Of a DNA stretch of 64,000 nt, positions 1-8,254 are shown one piece after another. Position 1 is the first letter of the stretch. Every line of letters begins with the position of its first letter. Made by a program: the position numbers and the translations under genes. The notes under the pieces are model-generated. The model made no database searches. It was not told the DNA's origin and saw only the letters and a list, made by a program, of their open reading frames with translations. Source of the stretch: Vibrio genomosp. F10 str. ZF-129 (lineage in GTDB: Bacteria; Pseudomonadota; Gammaproteobacteria; Enterobacterales; Vibrionaceae); assembly GCF_000287055.2 (NCBI RefSeq), contig NZ_AJYQ02000119.1, positions 47,057 through 111,056 of the forward strand, given 5' to 3'.

Positions 1-98
1 GTAACACTCGAGGTTTGGTTCGTGGGGAAATCTACAATCGTCAAGGTCACTTAGTCGCCAGTGCCGTCCAAGAAGGCGTCATGCGATTTACTCAGTAA
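1..98 (+). CDS. tesB: Acyl-CoA thioesterase II, C-terminal end only
   Basis: Only the last 31 codons are inside the window, in the frame that starts at base 3, and they end with TAA at 96-98. The tail reads GEIYNRQGHLVASAVQEG followed by VMRFTQ. This matches the end of the double-hotdog TesB thioesterases, which hydrolyse medium- and long-chain acyl-CoA to free fatty acid and CoA. The Q-E-G-V-M-R ending is characteristic of the family. The catalytic residues are outside the window, so the call rests on this short tail. An intrinsic terminator follows 21 bases after the stop. Confidence 0.72.
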   Translation, partial: NTRGLVRGEIYNRQGHLVASAVQEGVMRFTQ

Positions 99-119
99 TC
101 ATGGCACGCACTACTTCGC

Positions 120-168
120 ATAAAGCCTTAGCTTCTGGCTTCTTAGCTTCAATCAGCTAGGGCTTTAT
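120..168. terminator. Bidirectional terminator between tesB and decR
   Basis: A 14-base inverted repeat (120-133 with 155-168, one G-U pair) has arms beginning ATAAAGCC. It overlaps the decR stop codon at 165-167. It lies between two converging genes and could end both transcripts, although the T-runs are short. Confidence 0.6.
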
Positions 169-623
169 ATTGGTAAAGCTGTGGTGTATTTAAGAGGCTC
201 CATCGCAAAGGTCGACGTCACATCCGAAAGGCCATCGACACTGTTCACCAGACGTTTATAAAACTCATCGAAGCACTTCATGTCCTTCACCAGGACTTTG
301 AGCATGTAATCATACTCACCCGCCATCCGGTAGAACTCCATTACTTCAGGAAACTCAACTGCGGTCTCAACAAAATGGCGATACCATTCGTGAGAGTGAT
401 CGCTGGTTTTGATCATAACAAAGGCGGTAAATGACAGCCCTAATCGTTCAGGGTTTAGCAAGGCAACTCGCTTTTCAATCACTCCCGCTTCTTCCAATTT
501 TTTAAGCCGCTTCCAACATGGGGTTGATGTTAAATTGACTGATTCCGCTAAGTCATTCAGCGATATCGTTCCATCGGCTTGTAGAAGCCTTAGTAGTCGC
601 TTATCTATCTCATCAAGTTTCAT
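165..623 (-). CDS. decR: Lrp/AsnC-family regulator, DecR (YbaO) type
   Basis: This is a 152-residue Lrp/AsnC regulator: an N-terminal winged helix ([14 protein letters not shown], then [18 protein letters not shown] as recognition region) and a C-terminal RAM ligand/oligomerisation domain. From memory it is nearly collinear with E. coli DecR/YbaO, including [16 protein letters not shown] and [11 protein letters not shown]. DecR senses cysteine and activates cysteine detoxification genes. I chose the ATG at 623 because the family begins MLDxIDRKLL; an in-frame start at 704 would add a 27-residue hydrophobic tail the family lacks. The gene is divergent from a PLP enzyme of the cysteine synthase fold, the kind of target expected. 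The function here is inferred. Confidence 0.85.
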   Translation of the reverse strand: MKLDEIDKRLLRLLQADGTISLNDLAESVNLTSTPCWKRLKKLEEAGVIEKRVALLNPERLGLSFTAFVMIKTSDHSHEWYRHFVETAVEFPEVMEFYRMAGEYDYMLKVLVKDMKCFDEFYKRLVNSVDGLSDVTSTFAMEPLKYTTALPI

Positions 624-643
624 TTCGACAAAATCCAGTTTTG

Positions 644-658
644 GAGAAAATAATTCTA
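644..658. promoter_or_regulatory. Lrp-type operator candidate between decR and the PLP enzyme gene
   Basis: GAGAAAATAATTCTA fits the 15-base Lrp consensus YAGHAWATTWTDCTR at 13 of 15 positions and is an AGAA-N5-TTCT inverted repeat. It lies 21 bases upstream of the decR start, in the 124-base divergent spacer, where an autoregulatory and target-activating site would be expected. This is seen by eye and is not tested. Confidence 0.45.
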
Positions 659-747
659 TTATTATTAAATTACACAGGTAAATAAGCAAAGTTTTTCTCT
701 TCAATTATAGTTAAATTATGAACATACCAAATCGAAGGAATCACCTT

Positions 748-1815
748 ATGTGTACTGATCATAACTGGATTAACAATGCGATCCGTAAAATTGAAGCCGA
801 CTTTCAGCGCTCTGCAGATACCCACCTCATTAAGCTTGAGTTACCCAGTATCGACGGCATCGATGTTTATCTTAAAGACGAAAGTACACACCCAACGGGA
901 TCTTTAAAGCACCGTTTAGCACGTTCTCTGTTTTTGTACGCGATCTGCAATGGTTGGGTAGGCCCAAAAACCACGATCATCGAATCATCTTCCGGCAGCA
1001 CCGCGGTTTCTGAAGCCTATTTTGCTCGTCTTCTTGGCTTGCCATTTATTGCGGTCATGCCCAAAAGTACTGCGATTAAAAAGATCGAACAGATTGAATT
1101 TTACGGTGGGAAAGCACATCTGGTTGACCGTTCTGACGAAATCTATGCCGAATCATACCGCTTGGCAAAAGAGCTAGATGGTCACTATATGGATCAATTC
1201 ACTTACGCGGAACGTGCTACCGATTGGCGCGGTAATAACAATATTGCTAATTCGATCTTTAGCCAAATGGAACGTGAAGATCACCCCATACCTGACTGGG
1301 TTGTGATGAGCCCAGGTACTGGTGGTACGTCAGCAACCATTGGTCGATTTATTCGTTACCAACAACACAATACAAAGCTTTGCGTGGTAGACCCTGAAAA
1401 CTCGGTATTCCACGACTATTTTAAGACCGGTGATGCCACCATAAAAGGTGACTGCGGAAGTAAAATAGAAGGCATTGGTCGCCCTCGTGTCGAACCCAGT
1501 TTCATCCCTGGTGTGGTGGATGAAATGCGTACCATTCCTGATGCAGCGAGTGTTGCCACGGCTCACTGGCTAGAAAATATCCTAGGCCGTAAAGCGGGTG
1601 CTTCAACAGGTACCAATCTCTTTGGTGTGCTTCAGTTAGCGAGTGAGATGAAAAAACGCGGAGAGACGGGATCGATCGTCACTCTGCTATGTGACAGTGG
1701 AGAGCGCTATTTAGATACGTATTACGATGAGAAATGGGTCGCGGATAATATTGGCGATTTAAGGCCGTATTTAGACAAGCTCGATACCTTTTATGAGACA
1801 GGTCACCTAGACTAA
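748..1815 (+). CDS. PLP-dependent cysteine synthase-family enzyme, probable cysteine desulfhydrase
   Basis: A 355-residue fold-type II PLP enzyme. The PLP lysine lies in PTGSLKHR (about residue 50), the substrate Ser/Thr loop is [11 protein letters not shown], and the phosphate-binding loop is [10 protein letters not shown] (about 190-200). The family (COG0031) includes O-acetylserine sulfhydrylases and enzymes that run the reverse reaction, degrading cysteine to sulfide, pyruvate and ammonia. The divergent DecR-type regulator, whose E. coli homologue answers to excess cysteine, favours degradation; this is inference. The ATG at 748 was chosen over one at 718 because AAGGA lies 8 bases before it. 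Biosynthetic CysK/CysM is less likely given the longer chain and the context. Confidence 0.75.
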   Translation: MCTDHNWINNAIRKIEADFQRSADTHLIKLELPSIDGIDVYLKDESTHPTGSLKHRLARSLFLYAICNGWVGPKTTIIESSSGSTAVSEAYFARLLGLPFIAVMPKSTAIKKIEQIEFYGGKAHLVDRSDEIYAESYRLAKELDGHYMDQFTYAERATDWRGNNNIANSIFSQMEREDHPIPDWVVMSPGTGGTSATIGRFIRYQQHNTKLCVVDPENSVFHDYFKTGDATIKGDCGSKIEGIGRPRVEPSFIPGVVDEMRTIPDAASVATAHWLENILGRKAGASTGTNLFGVLQLASEMKKRGETGSIVTLLCDSGERYLDTYYDEKWVADNIGDLRPYLDKLDTFYETGHLD

Positions 1816-1839
1816 CCCGCTGTAAAAGAGAGACAAAAT

Positions 1840-1886
1840 AAAAGCCGCTATCCGATGAAATAACATCATTGATAGCGGCTTTTTTG
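1840..1886. terminator. Bidirectional intrinsic terminator
   Basis: AAAAGCCGCTATC pairs with GATAGCGGCTTTT across an 18-base loop, with a T-run on the plus side and the complementary A-run on the other. It separates the plus-strand PLP enzyme gene from the converging recR. Confidence 0.85.
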
Positions 1887-1924
1887 TCTTTTGATTGTGA
1901 CATTCTTTTGAGAGCGACTTAATG

Positions 1925-2524
1925 CTACAGCTTGTGTCTGCCTAACAGTGAATGAGACAAGGTCGTGCCATCCACGAGTTCAAGTTCACCACCGACTGGG
2001 ACACCGTGTGCAATGCGACTCGCTGAAACCTGATGTTCTCGGCAAAGCTCAGCAATGTATTGCGCTGTGGCTTCCCCTTCAACCGTTGGGTTCGTCGCCA
2101 AAATCACTTCAGTAATGTCCTTCTGACGAAGGCGAAAATCAAGCATATCTAGGCCAATATCACTGGGGCCAATCCCGTCTAATGGTGACAAATGCCCCAT
2201 TAACACAAAATATCGTCCAGAGAATTGCCCTGTTGCTTCCACTGCTGCAATATCGGCAGGGCTTTCAACCACACAGAGCAAGCCATTAGCTTGACGTTTA
2301 GGATTGCTGCAAATATGACAAACCTCTTCTTCTGTAAAGGTTCGACATTCGGTGCAGTGACCAATCTCGGTCATGGCTTGGCTGAGTGCATCGGCAAGCT
2401 GTAAGCCGCCTTTTCTATCGCGCTGTAACAAATGAAAGGCCATACGCTGTGCCGACTTGGGGCCAACCCCAGGCAGACAACGTAAGGCCTCCATCAAATG
2501 CTCCAGCATATGACTGGTACGCAT
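1925..2524 (-). CDS. recR: Recombination mediator RecR
   Basis: At 199 residues this is the full usual length. An N-terminal helix-hairpin-helix ([17 protein letters not shown], residues 15-31) is followed by a four-cysteine zinc finger (C57, C60, C69, C72) and a Toprim domain starting at VVESPAD. RecR, with RecF and RecO, loads RecA onto SSB-coated gaps in the cytoplasm. It is the last gene of the leftward apt-dnaX-ybaB-recR cluster, an arrangement shared with E. coli, and starts 50 bases after ybaB. Confidence 0.97.
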   Translation of the reverse strand: MRTSHMLEHLMEALRCLPGVGPKSAQRMAFHLLQRDRKGGLQLADALSQAMTEIGHCTECRTFTEEEVCHICSNPKRQANGLLCVVESPADIAAVEATGQFSGRYFVLMGHLSPLDGIGPSDIGLDMLDFRLRQKDITEVILATNPTVEGEATAQYIAELCREHQVSASRIAHGVPVGGELELVDGTTLSHSLLGRHKL

Positions 2525-2574
2525 CTATAATTCGCTTATTTAGTTCAAAAAGCTAATGACAATAAGCTTGAGCT

Positions 2575-2904
2575 TTAAAACGGCATCTTCATACCTGGTG
2601 GTAATTGCATACCGCCAGTTACACTCGCCATTTTTTCTTTTTGAGTCTCTTCTACACGTCGTGCTGCATCGTTAAATGCCGCTGCGATAAGATCTTCAAG
2701 CATCTCTTTATCGTCTTCCATTAAGCTCTCGTCAATTTCTACACGACGAGTGCTGTGGCTGCCTGTGATCGTTACTTTAACAAGGCCAGCACCAGCTTCA
2801 CCGGTCACTTCCATGCTTGCGATTTCTTCTTGAAGCTTTTGCATGCGCTCTTGCATTTGCTGGGCTTGCTTCATCATGTTGCCCATACCGCCTTTACCAA
2901 ACAT
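2575..2904 (-). CDS. ybaB: Nucleoid-associated protein YbaB/EbfC
   Basis: A 109-residue YbaB/EbfC protein. It has the Gly/Met-rich start [18 protein letters not shown], a long helix, and the conserved [18 protein letters not shown] and [10 protein letters not shown] segments. The family forms dimers that bind DNA and coat the nucleoid. It sits between dnaX and recR as in most Gammaproteobacteria. The 123 bases up to dnaX leave room for a promoter of its own. Confidence 0.95.
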   Translation of the reverse strand: MFGKGGMGNMMKQAQQMQERMQKLQEEIASMEVTGEAGAGLVKVTITGSHSTRRVEIDESLMEDDKEMLEDLIAAAFNDAARRVEETQKEKMASVTGGMQLPPGMKMPF

Positions 2905-3027
2905 TCGCGTCTCTCTGGTTATTGGGTGTTTCGTTATTTATGGGGTTGACGTTGTTTAAATTCAACCCCACGGATTCTATATTATCTGAGTGTCAATTCC
3001 GTTGGCTTATCATCAATTCGTGTTCAA

Positions 3028-5370
3028 TTAAATAGGCCTGACACTGTCTCTATCTAAGGTCGCTGCAAAGCGTTTTTCAATAAACTGGACATTGTTGTCC
3101 GCTTCTAAACTGTCAAAAGCCTGCTGTAATTTCCCTTGGTAAAGTTTTTCTCTCAACTCTAAGGGTGTTTCACCACTCTCGCCTACTTCAACCACCAACT
3201 GACACTCGTTCCCCTGCACTCGGCTAAGCGCTTGCTGTAATTCTTGACAGGCTCGTTCGGTGTTCAAATGCGCTTGCGCGCTTCGTAACGTTAAGTTCAC
3301 TGTATTCCCTTCTTGGCGATACGATGAATTGAGAGCCAATTGTTCAACAAGTTTTGCGGTTTCTAGCTTTTGGATCAGTGCAGCCCATTCGCTTTGCTCG
3401 ATAGATTCACTCATTAACCTATCCACCATTTCTGGTGTTTTGATGTGCTCTAGAGCCGCTTTGATTTGAGTGGGGGTGAGTCCATTATCTTGCTTTGGCG
3501 CGATAGGCTTTGATGCTTTCCACTGGTAAGGTTCGTCCCCACTTGTTTGAGCATTTTCAGCCCCTTCAATCAGTGAGGAATGAGAACTTAGCGACACCGG
3601 CGCTGTTCCTGAGTGCTTTTTAGCCACACGATCAAGGACAGTTTCTGATTTAGCGGATGCCGCTCTAGGCTTTTTTGGTCGTGAGTCCTGAACTTGTGGG
3701 GTTGTTCTTGGCGATCCCGTAGGCTGATCGTTTGAAGAACTTGGCGCCGATTTCAACCCTTGGCGTTGCGAACGTAATTGGTGACGCAAGCCACTCAATG
3801 GTGATGACGCTGTTTTTGTAGGCTCAGGGTTCGCTGGCCTCTGAGGCGGTATCACCTCGGCTTGAGCAGCTTGAGGTTGCTCTGAATTCATTTGCTGAGT
3901 TCTTGAAGGAACCCTCTGTTCTTGAGGCACATAAGGCGCCTCTTCCTCTGGCATATAGCCATGAGAGGGGCGGTCATATTGATCATACGATGGCGGTGTT
4001 AATTCACTACCAACCACACCACTATTATTTACGCCACTATTATTTATGCCACTCTCAACAGCGGATTGCTGAATCGGTTGATTCGTCATAACCGGTGCAG
4101 TCGTTGTAGATGCTGAATTCATCGTCTCTGTATGCATAGTCGCTTCATGCATAGATGCTGTATGCACAGCTGAACTAGCCGCCTGCGCGCTAGATTTATC
4201 TATTGCAGCCGAATGCTGAGGCTGATTTGGGGCCGCAACAGGTGCATCACTCAACTGGGTTGAAATACGGCTTGCACCCGTCACTGTCGCAGGACGAAAC
4301 GCTAACATGCGTAAAACAATCATTTCTAAGCCCATACGAGCACTCGGCGCTTGAGCAAGATCGCTGCGACCTTTTAAAACAATTTGGTAATACAGTTGAA
4401 TATCTTGTGGGCTCAGAGCTTGCGAAAGTAGCTCGACTTTTTCTGCGTCTGGTTGCTCTTTATCAAGCGTGGCTGGTAACGCTTGATACATGGCCATCCG
4501 ATGAAGCTGCGCTGCGAGTTGTTGTAACAAACCATCCCACTCGACGCCATTTTCAGCCAACTTTTCAATGCAGTCCATCGCCATCTTAGGTTGCTTATGG
4601 CTGATCGCTTCTAGCAGATGAATCGCTTGGTCAGTGTCTAATGTACCCAGCATGTGCGCAACAAGTGTTGATTCTACATGACCATTACCTAACGCAATGG
4701 CTTGATCCGTTAAACTCAACGCATCACGCATACTGCCATCCGCTGCATGGGAAATCATGCCGAGTGCTCTTGGCTCAGAGGATACACTCTCTTGGGCTAG
4801 AATATGGTCCAATTGCTGATGGATAGTATCGACACTGATCGGTTTCAGATGAAACTGTAAACAGCGTGATAAAATGGTGACTGGGAGCTTTTGAGGATCG
4901 GTCGTCGCCAATATAAACTTCACATACTCAGGAGGCTCTTCAAGAGTTTTGAGTAAGGCGTTAAAGCTGTGACGAGAAAGCATATGAACTTCATCGATAA
5001 GATAAATCTTAAAGCGTCCACGTGCGGGTTTATATTGAACGTTATCAAGAAGATCACGAGTATCTTCCACTTTAGTACGTGAGGCGGCATCAATTTCTAG
5101 TAAATCAACGAATCGACCTTCATCAATCTCTTTACACGTATCGCACTCACCACATGGGGTGGCTGTAATGCCCGTCTCGCAATTGAGCCCTTTAGCGAAC
5201 AAACGTCCTATGGATGTCTTACCGACGCCACGAGTGCCACTCAGCAAATAGGCATGGTGCAAACGGTTTTGTGTTAACGCGTTTTCTAACGCTGTTAAAA
5301 CATGTGCCTGGCCTACGACTTCATTAAATTTAGTCGGTCGCCACTTTCGTGCTAAAGCAAGATAACTCAT
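3028..5370 (-). CDS. dnaX: DNA polymerase III subunits tau and gamma
   Basis: The 780-residue tau is the clamp-loader ATPase. Walker A is GTRGVGKT (45-52), the zinc module uses C64, C73, C76 and C79, and Walker B is in LIDEVHML. A long low-complexity Pro/Ser/Gln-rich linker (about 370-600) precedes the C-terminal domain that binds DnaB and the polymerase alpha subunit. E. coli tau has 643 residues; the extra length is in the linker. I chose the ATG at 5370, after GGAAG, and not an upstream TTG. A programmed -1 frameshift at 3670-3676 should give gamma of about 568 residues. The gene starts 21 bases after apt. Confidence 0.97.
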   Translation of the reverse strand: MSYLALARKWRPTKFNEVVGQAHVLTALENALTQNRLHHAYLLSGTRGVGKTSIGRLFAKGLNCETGITATPCGECDTCKEIDEGRFVDLLEIDAASRTKVEDTRDLLDNVQYKPARGRFKIYLIDEVHMLSRHSFNALLKTLEEPPEYVKFILATTDPQKLPVTILSRCLQFHLKPISVDTIHQQLDHILAQESVSSEPRALGMISHAADGSMRDALSLTDQAIALGNGHVESTLVAHMLGTLDTDQAIHLLEAISHKQPKMAMDCIEKLAENGVEWDGLLQQLAAQLHRMAMYQALPATLDKEQPDAEKVELLSQALSPQDIQLYYQIVLKGRSDLAQAPSARMGLEMIVLRMLAFRPATVTGASRISTQLSDAPVAAPNQPQHSAAIDKSSAQAASSAVHTASMHEATMHTETMNSASTTTAPVMTNQPIQQSAVESGINNSGVNNSGVVGSELTPPSYDQYDRPSHGYMPEEEAPYVPQEQRVPSRTQQMNSEQPQAAQAEVIPPQRPANPEPTKTASSPLSGLRHQLRSQRQGLKSAPSSSNDQPTGSPRTTPQVQDSRPKKPRAASAKSETVLDRVAKKHSGTAPVSLSSHSSLIEGAENAQTSGDEPYQWKASKPIAPKQDNGLTPTQIKAALEHIKTPEMVDRLMSESIEQSEWAALIQKLETAKLVEQLALNSSYRQEGNTVNLTLRSAQAHLNTERACQELQQALSRVQGNECQLVVEVGESGETPLELREKLYQGKLQQAFDSLEADNNVQFIEKRFAATLDRDSVRPI
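3652..3689 (-). promoter_or_regulatory. Programmed -1 ribosomal frameshift signal in dnaX
   Basis: Three elements stand in the order known from E. coli dnaX. First is a Shine-Dalgarno-like AGGA (3689-3686), 9 bases before the slip site. Second is the heptamer A AAA AAG (3676-3670), in the reading frame as CCA AAA AAG. Third, 5 bases later, is a hairpin AGCGG-CAT-CCGCT (3664-3652). After a -1 slip the next codons are GCC and TAG, so gamma stops one residue past the site. Phase and spacings were checked base by base. Confidence 0.88.
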
Positions 5371-5391
5371 CAATTCTTCCAAATAACCAGA

Positions 5392-5937
5392 TTAATGGCC
5401 TTCAAATTCGCAAATGCTATAAACATCAAGATTCAATGCCGCTAAACGTTTCTCTCCACCAATTTCCGGTAGGTTGATAACGAACGCAGCGTGTTCAACA
5501 ATACCGCCTAAACGACGAATCAATATCGTTGTCGCTTCAATGGTACCGCCAGTCGCAAGTAGGTCATCCACCATCAAAACTTTGTCGCCATCAGAAATCG
5601 CGTCAGTGTGAATTTCCAGTGTATCAGTGCCGTATTCTAGCTCGTAAGATTGACTGATGGTTGCACGAGGAAGCTTGCCTGGTTTCCGCACAGGAACAAA
5701 CGCAACACCCAGCTCTAGAGCAAGAGGAGCACCGAATAGAAAGCCACGAGCTTCCGTACCTACAATTTTGGTGAATCCCATATCTTTATATTTTTCGACC
5801 AACAGCTGAATCGTTGCACGATAAGCTTGTGCATCTTCCATTAGGCTGGTTACGTCACGAAATAAGATGCCTTTCTTTGGGTAGTCAGGAATACTTTTGA
5901 TACTAGATTTGATCAGTGAAATTGTTTCGGTCGTCAT
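5392..5937 (-). CDS. apt: Adenine phosphoribosyltransferase
   Basis: At 181 residues it is the standard length. The PRPP-binding loop is [13 protein letters not shown], and [15 protein letters not shown] is the conserved stretch of the family. Apt salvages adenine with PRPP to AMP in the cytoplasm. It is the first gene of the leftward apt-dnaX-ybaB-recR cluster, so the cluster promoter should lie in the 141 bases between it and ybaN. Confidence 0.97.
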   Translation of the reverse strand: MTTETISLIKSSIKSIPDYPKKGILFRDVTSLMEDAQAYRATIQLLVEKYKDMGFTKIVGTEARGFLFGAPLALELGVAFVPVRKPGKLPRATISQSYELEYGTDTLEIHTDAISDGDKVLMVDDLLATGGTIEATTILIRRLGGIVEHAAFVINLPEIGGEKRLAALNLDVYSICEFEGH

Positions 5938-6036
5938 AATTCAACTTTCTTTCGATTGGCAAATTCACCCAAAAGTACGTTCATTTGGGCATATCAGCAT
6001 TGATTACAGTGCAACAAATAGCACAACCTGTTGCGA

Positions 6037-6069
6037 TAAAAAACAAAATGCCCACTTCATGAGTAGGCC
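6037..6069 (-). terminator. Intrinsic terminator after ybaN
   Basis: On the minus strand, GCCTACT and AGTGGGC form a stem with one mismatch, followed by ATTTTGTTTTTTAT. It lies 10 bases past the ybaN stop. Confidence 0.65.
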
Positions 6070-6078
6070 AATGTAATT

Positions 6079-6486
6079 TTAGTGGGTTTCTTTATTATCA
6101 GCAACCGACTCTATCACAGGTAAACGGATAAACCACGCTAACAGGACAAACATGAATATCAACAGCGCGGCATTTAACCAAACGTGCGGAATGACCCAAA
6201 TAGAGAACGAAAAGCTAAGCACTATCATTACCGTTCCTCTTTGTTTGACTTTCAATGTGACACCACGATGTTGGTGCCAATGGGTCAGTATTGGGCCGAG
6301 AGTTGGATGGCTGTGTAGCCATTGATGAAAACGGGGGCTGCTGCGCATAAAGCAGGCACTGGCAAGTAATATAAATGGAGTGGTCGGAAGAAGAGGAAGT
6401 AAAACGCCTAATAGGCCTAAAAATAAACTCAAGCCACCAACAATATTGAGGAAGATACGACGAATATTGATGGTGAACTCCAACAA
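6079..6486 (-). CDS. ybaN: YbaN-type inner membrane protein (DUF454)
   Basis: A 135-residue DUF454 protein. A hydrophobic N-terminal hairpin contains LLGVLLPLLPTTPFILLASACF, then comes the family motif SPRFHQWLHSHPTLGPIL, and two more hydrophobic helices close the protein (about 85-125). Expected location is the inner membrane with three to four segments. E. coli ybaN is also next to apt. No biochemical function is known for the family. It is transcribed alone and ends at its own terminator. Confidence 0.85.
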   Translation of the reverse strand: MLEFTINIRRIFLNIVGGLSLFLGLLGVLLPLLPTTPFILLASACFMRSSPRFHQWLHSHPTLGPILTHWHQHRGVTLKVKQRGTVMIVLSFSFSIWVIPHVWLNAALLIFMFVLLAWFIRLPVIESVADNKETH

Positions 6487-6546
6487 TAACTAAATAGATA
6501 TGCTATGGAAAATAACGGCGCTTTAGAAAAACGGCGCTAAGAAACC

Positions 6547-6678
6547 CTAAAACACCGCGTAACCATTAAACACGCGAATCCAAGTCAAGATCATTGGAAG
6601 CAAGGGAATGGATAAGACGGCGATAAATCCGAGGAAGTAGAAGATATTATAAGGTTCTTGAAAGTCATTGTCTGCCAT
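6547..6678 (-). CDS. Small single-span membrane protein, 43 residues
   Basis: An open frame from ATG (6678-6676) to TAG (6549-6547) encodes MADNDFQEPYNIFYFLGFIA and 23 more residues, ending NGYAVF. A short acidic N-terminus precedes one hydrophobic segment (about residues 12-35, rich in F, L, I and P), then an Arg. The layout is that of a small inner-membrane accessory protein, with the N-terminus probably cytoplasmic. I do not recognise the family; CydX, NapE and CcoM were compared from memory and do not match. The ribosome-binding site is weak (AGAG, 10 bases upstream). It lies between ybaN and rssB on the same strand, behind a hairpin pair that should isolate it from rssB. Confidence 0.6.
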   Translation of the reverse strand: MADNDFQEPYNIFYFLGFIAVLSIPLLPMILTWIRVFNGYAVF

Positions 6679-6799
6679 GATTTTACTACTCTAGTGTGAA
6701 GGTTATCTTTGTCGCTCTAGGTCATCGCAAAGTTGAAATTTTGCTAAATAAATGAGCGTTTTTTGTTGTTCGCGAACTATAACTGATCACAAAAGAGAT

Positions 6800-6835
6800 A
6801 AACACCAACAAAAACTAGGGTTTTTGTTGGTGTTT
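6800..6835. terminator. Long perfect hairpin downstream of rssB
   Basis: A 16-base perfect inverted repeat (6800-6815 with 6820-6835) with a 4-base loop; the arms include AACACCAACAAAAAC. It lies on the leftward rssB transcript before the small ORF. The A/T tracts are inside the stem, with no separate T-run, so efficiency as a terminator is uncertain. Confidence 0.6.
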
Positions 6836-6859
6836 TAACCACTTTGAATTGTTTTTCTT

Positions 6860-6897
6860 GAACAATACTTCACTTCTTTCGACTTGAAGTATTGTTC
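6860..6897. terminator. Hairpin directly after the rssB stop
   Basis: GAACAATACTTCA (6860-6872) pairs perfectly with TGAAGTATTGTTC (6885-6897), starting 5 bases after the rssB stop. No T-run follows. It may be a 3' stability element or part of a double terminator with the hairpin at 6800-6835. Confidence 0.5.
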
Positions 6898-6902
6898 GGG
6901 CC

Positions 6903-8006
6903 TTATGCATTTGCTCCTTGATAAATATCTAGGGCAAAGCTGCTGATACCTAATTTACTTAAAGAAAGTTGGCACGCACTGTTGATGGCAAGATCAGAGG
7001 TCATAAAGTTTTTATTGCAGTTATCGCCCAACATCACGCCACCAGCGATGTGCTGAGAAGTGTACCCATTGGACCACTGTGCATCTAAACCTGCGGGCAG
7101 TATCGTGACCGAACCTTCTGCTAGGTCGGCAATACCAAATATGGCATTCACAGGGTTAGCACAGGTTGAGCAACTGATTCCTCTTTCAATAATCGTCCCA
7201 AGATCTTTTAAGTCAACATGACCACTCTTAATATTTCTCAAATAATCATGAAACAGCGCTCTTACCAGTAACGTCGTTGCCGCACCATGGGTTTCACTTG
7301 ACGACGCATCAACTAGATAGAAAACAAATTGACCATCCATCAACCACGCATAGTCAAATACTAATGGCATGCTGTCTGTCGATTGGAGTAACCGATAGTT
7401 ACACTTCCAGACACCTTGTGATGTGTCTTTTTCTGGCAGTAGTGCATGAAGAAGGTCTCTTGCTGCACTTGGGTTTTCTTGCAAGTATTCTAAATGCCAG
7501 TGCAGCTCCTGATCTTCTGGCACTTCGCCGCCATCGTCCACCTGAAACCACTGGGTCGCAAAGTCACGCATATCAGACAAGTGATCACTGCTGTCTTCGA
7601 TAGTGCTTTCAATGGCGCTGCCCAAATGCTCAAAGTTGGTCATGGGTTTTGGCAAAAAGTCTTTGATGCCAAATTTAAGCGCTTTAGCGACATCCGCCAT
7701 GTCGTCCGTTGCGGAAACCACAATCAGAGGTAACGATGGATACTCCAAGCTCACTTCTTCTGCGAACTCAATGCCATTTAAGACCGGCATGGATAAATCG
7801 CTAATAACGAGATCGGGTTCATCCGATCTGAGTTTTTTCAGTGCTTCTAAGCCATTTTCAGCTTCTACAACACCATAACCTTGACTCTCTAAATACCCAC
7901 CCGCGATACGACGAAACACAGGGTCGTCATCAACGAGCAAAATTAACTTGTTATCTGGTGCCGAGTATGCCGAATGCACCGCAGCCGAACTGTGACTTTT
8001 GTACAT
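6903..8006 (-). CDS. rssB: RssB-type response regulator (RpoS proteolysis adaptor family)
   Basis: A 367-residue two-domain protein. The receiver has the acidic triad in LVDDDP, phosphoacceptor D70 in ISDLSMP and Lys in FLPKPM. The C-terminal PP2C-like domain has segments shared with E. coli RssB as I recall it (ENPSAARDLL, CNYRLLQ, TTLLVRALFHDYL, LPAGLDAQW, GGVMLG). E. coli RssB delivers RpoS to ClpXP; the same role here is inference. The ATG at 8006 has GAGG 9 bases upstream, better than the one at 8021. An N-terminal extension of about 20 residues precedes the receiver. It is divergent from aphB, a pairing I recall from V. cholerae. A VieB-like signalling protein would be the alternative. 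Confidence 0.82.
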   Translation of the reverse strand: MYKSHSSAAVHSAYSAPDNKLILLVDDDPVFRRIAGGYLESQGYGVVEAENGLEALKKLRSDEPDLVISDLSMPVLNGIEFAEEVSLEYPSLPLIVVSATDDMADVAKALKFGIKDFLPKPMTNFEHLGSAIESTIEDSSDHLSDMRDFATQWFQVDDGGEVPEDQELHWHLEYLQENPSAARDLLHALLPEKDTSQGVWKCNYRLLQSTDSMPLVFDYAWLMDGQFVFYLVDASSSETHGAATTLLVRALFHDYLRNIKSGHVDLKDLGTIIERGISCSTCANPVNAIFGIADLAEGSVTILPAGLDAQWSNGYTSQHIAGGVMLGDNCNKNFMTSDLAINSACQLSLSKLGISSFALDIYQGANA

Positions 8007-8181
8007 AAGATTTAACCTCATCTATCCAAACTCACTAACGTTTCTATTACTATTATTATTATTTTTGTTAGCTATAAAACTTACTCTTAAAAATAGCCGC
8101 GAAAGTTAATTTATACAAATATTCCGTTTTTTAGCTCAGTTGCATACTATATGTACACATAGGCACATTTATCACGACTTA

Positions 8182-8210
8182 TTGACGCGCCTCATATTTT
8201 AGCAACTAAT
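8182..8210 (+). promoter_or_regulatory. Predicted sigma-70 promoter for aphB
   Basis: TTGACG (8182-8187) and ACTAAT (8205-8210) are 17 bases apart, about 45 bases upstream of the aphB start, in the 248-base divergent spacer with rssB. The spacer is AT-rich and holds no ORF. Confidence 0.5.
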
Positions 8211-8254
8211 AAACGTATAGATTGTAACGACATGTAAAATTCGTACCGGTAAGA

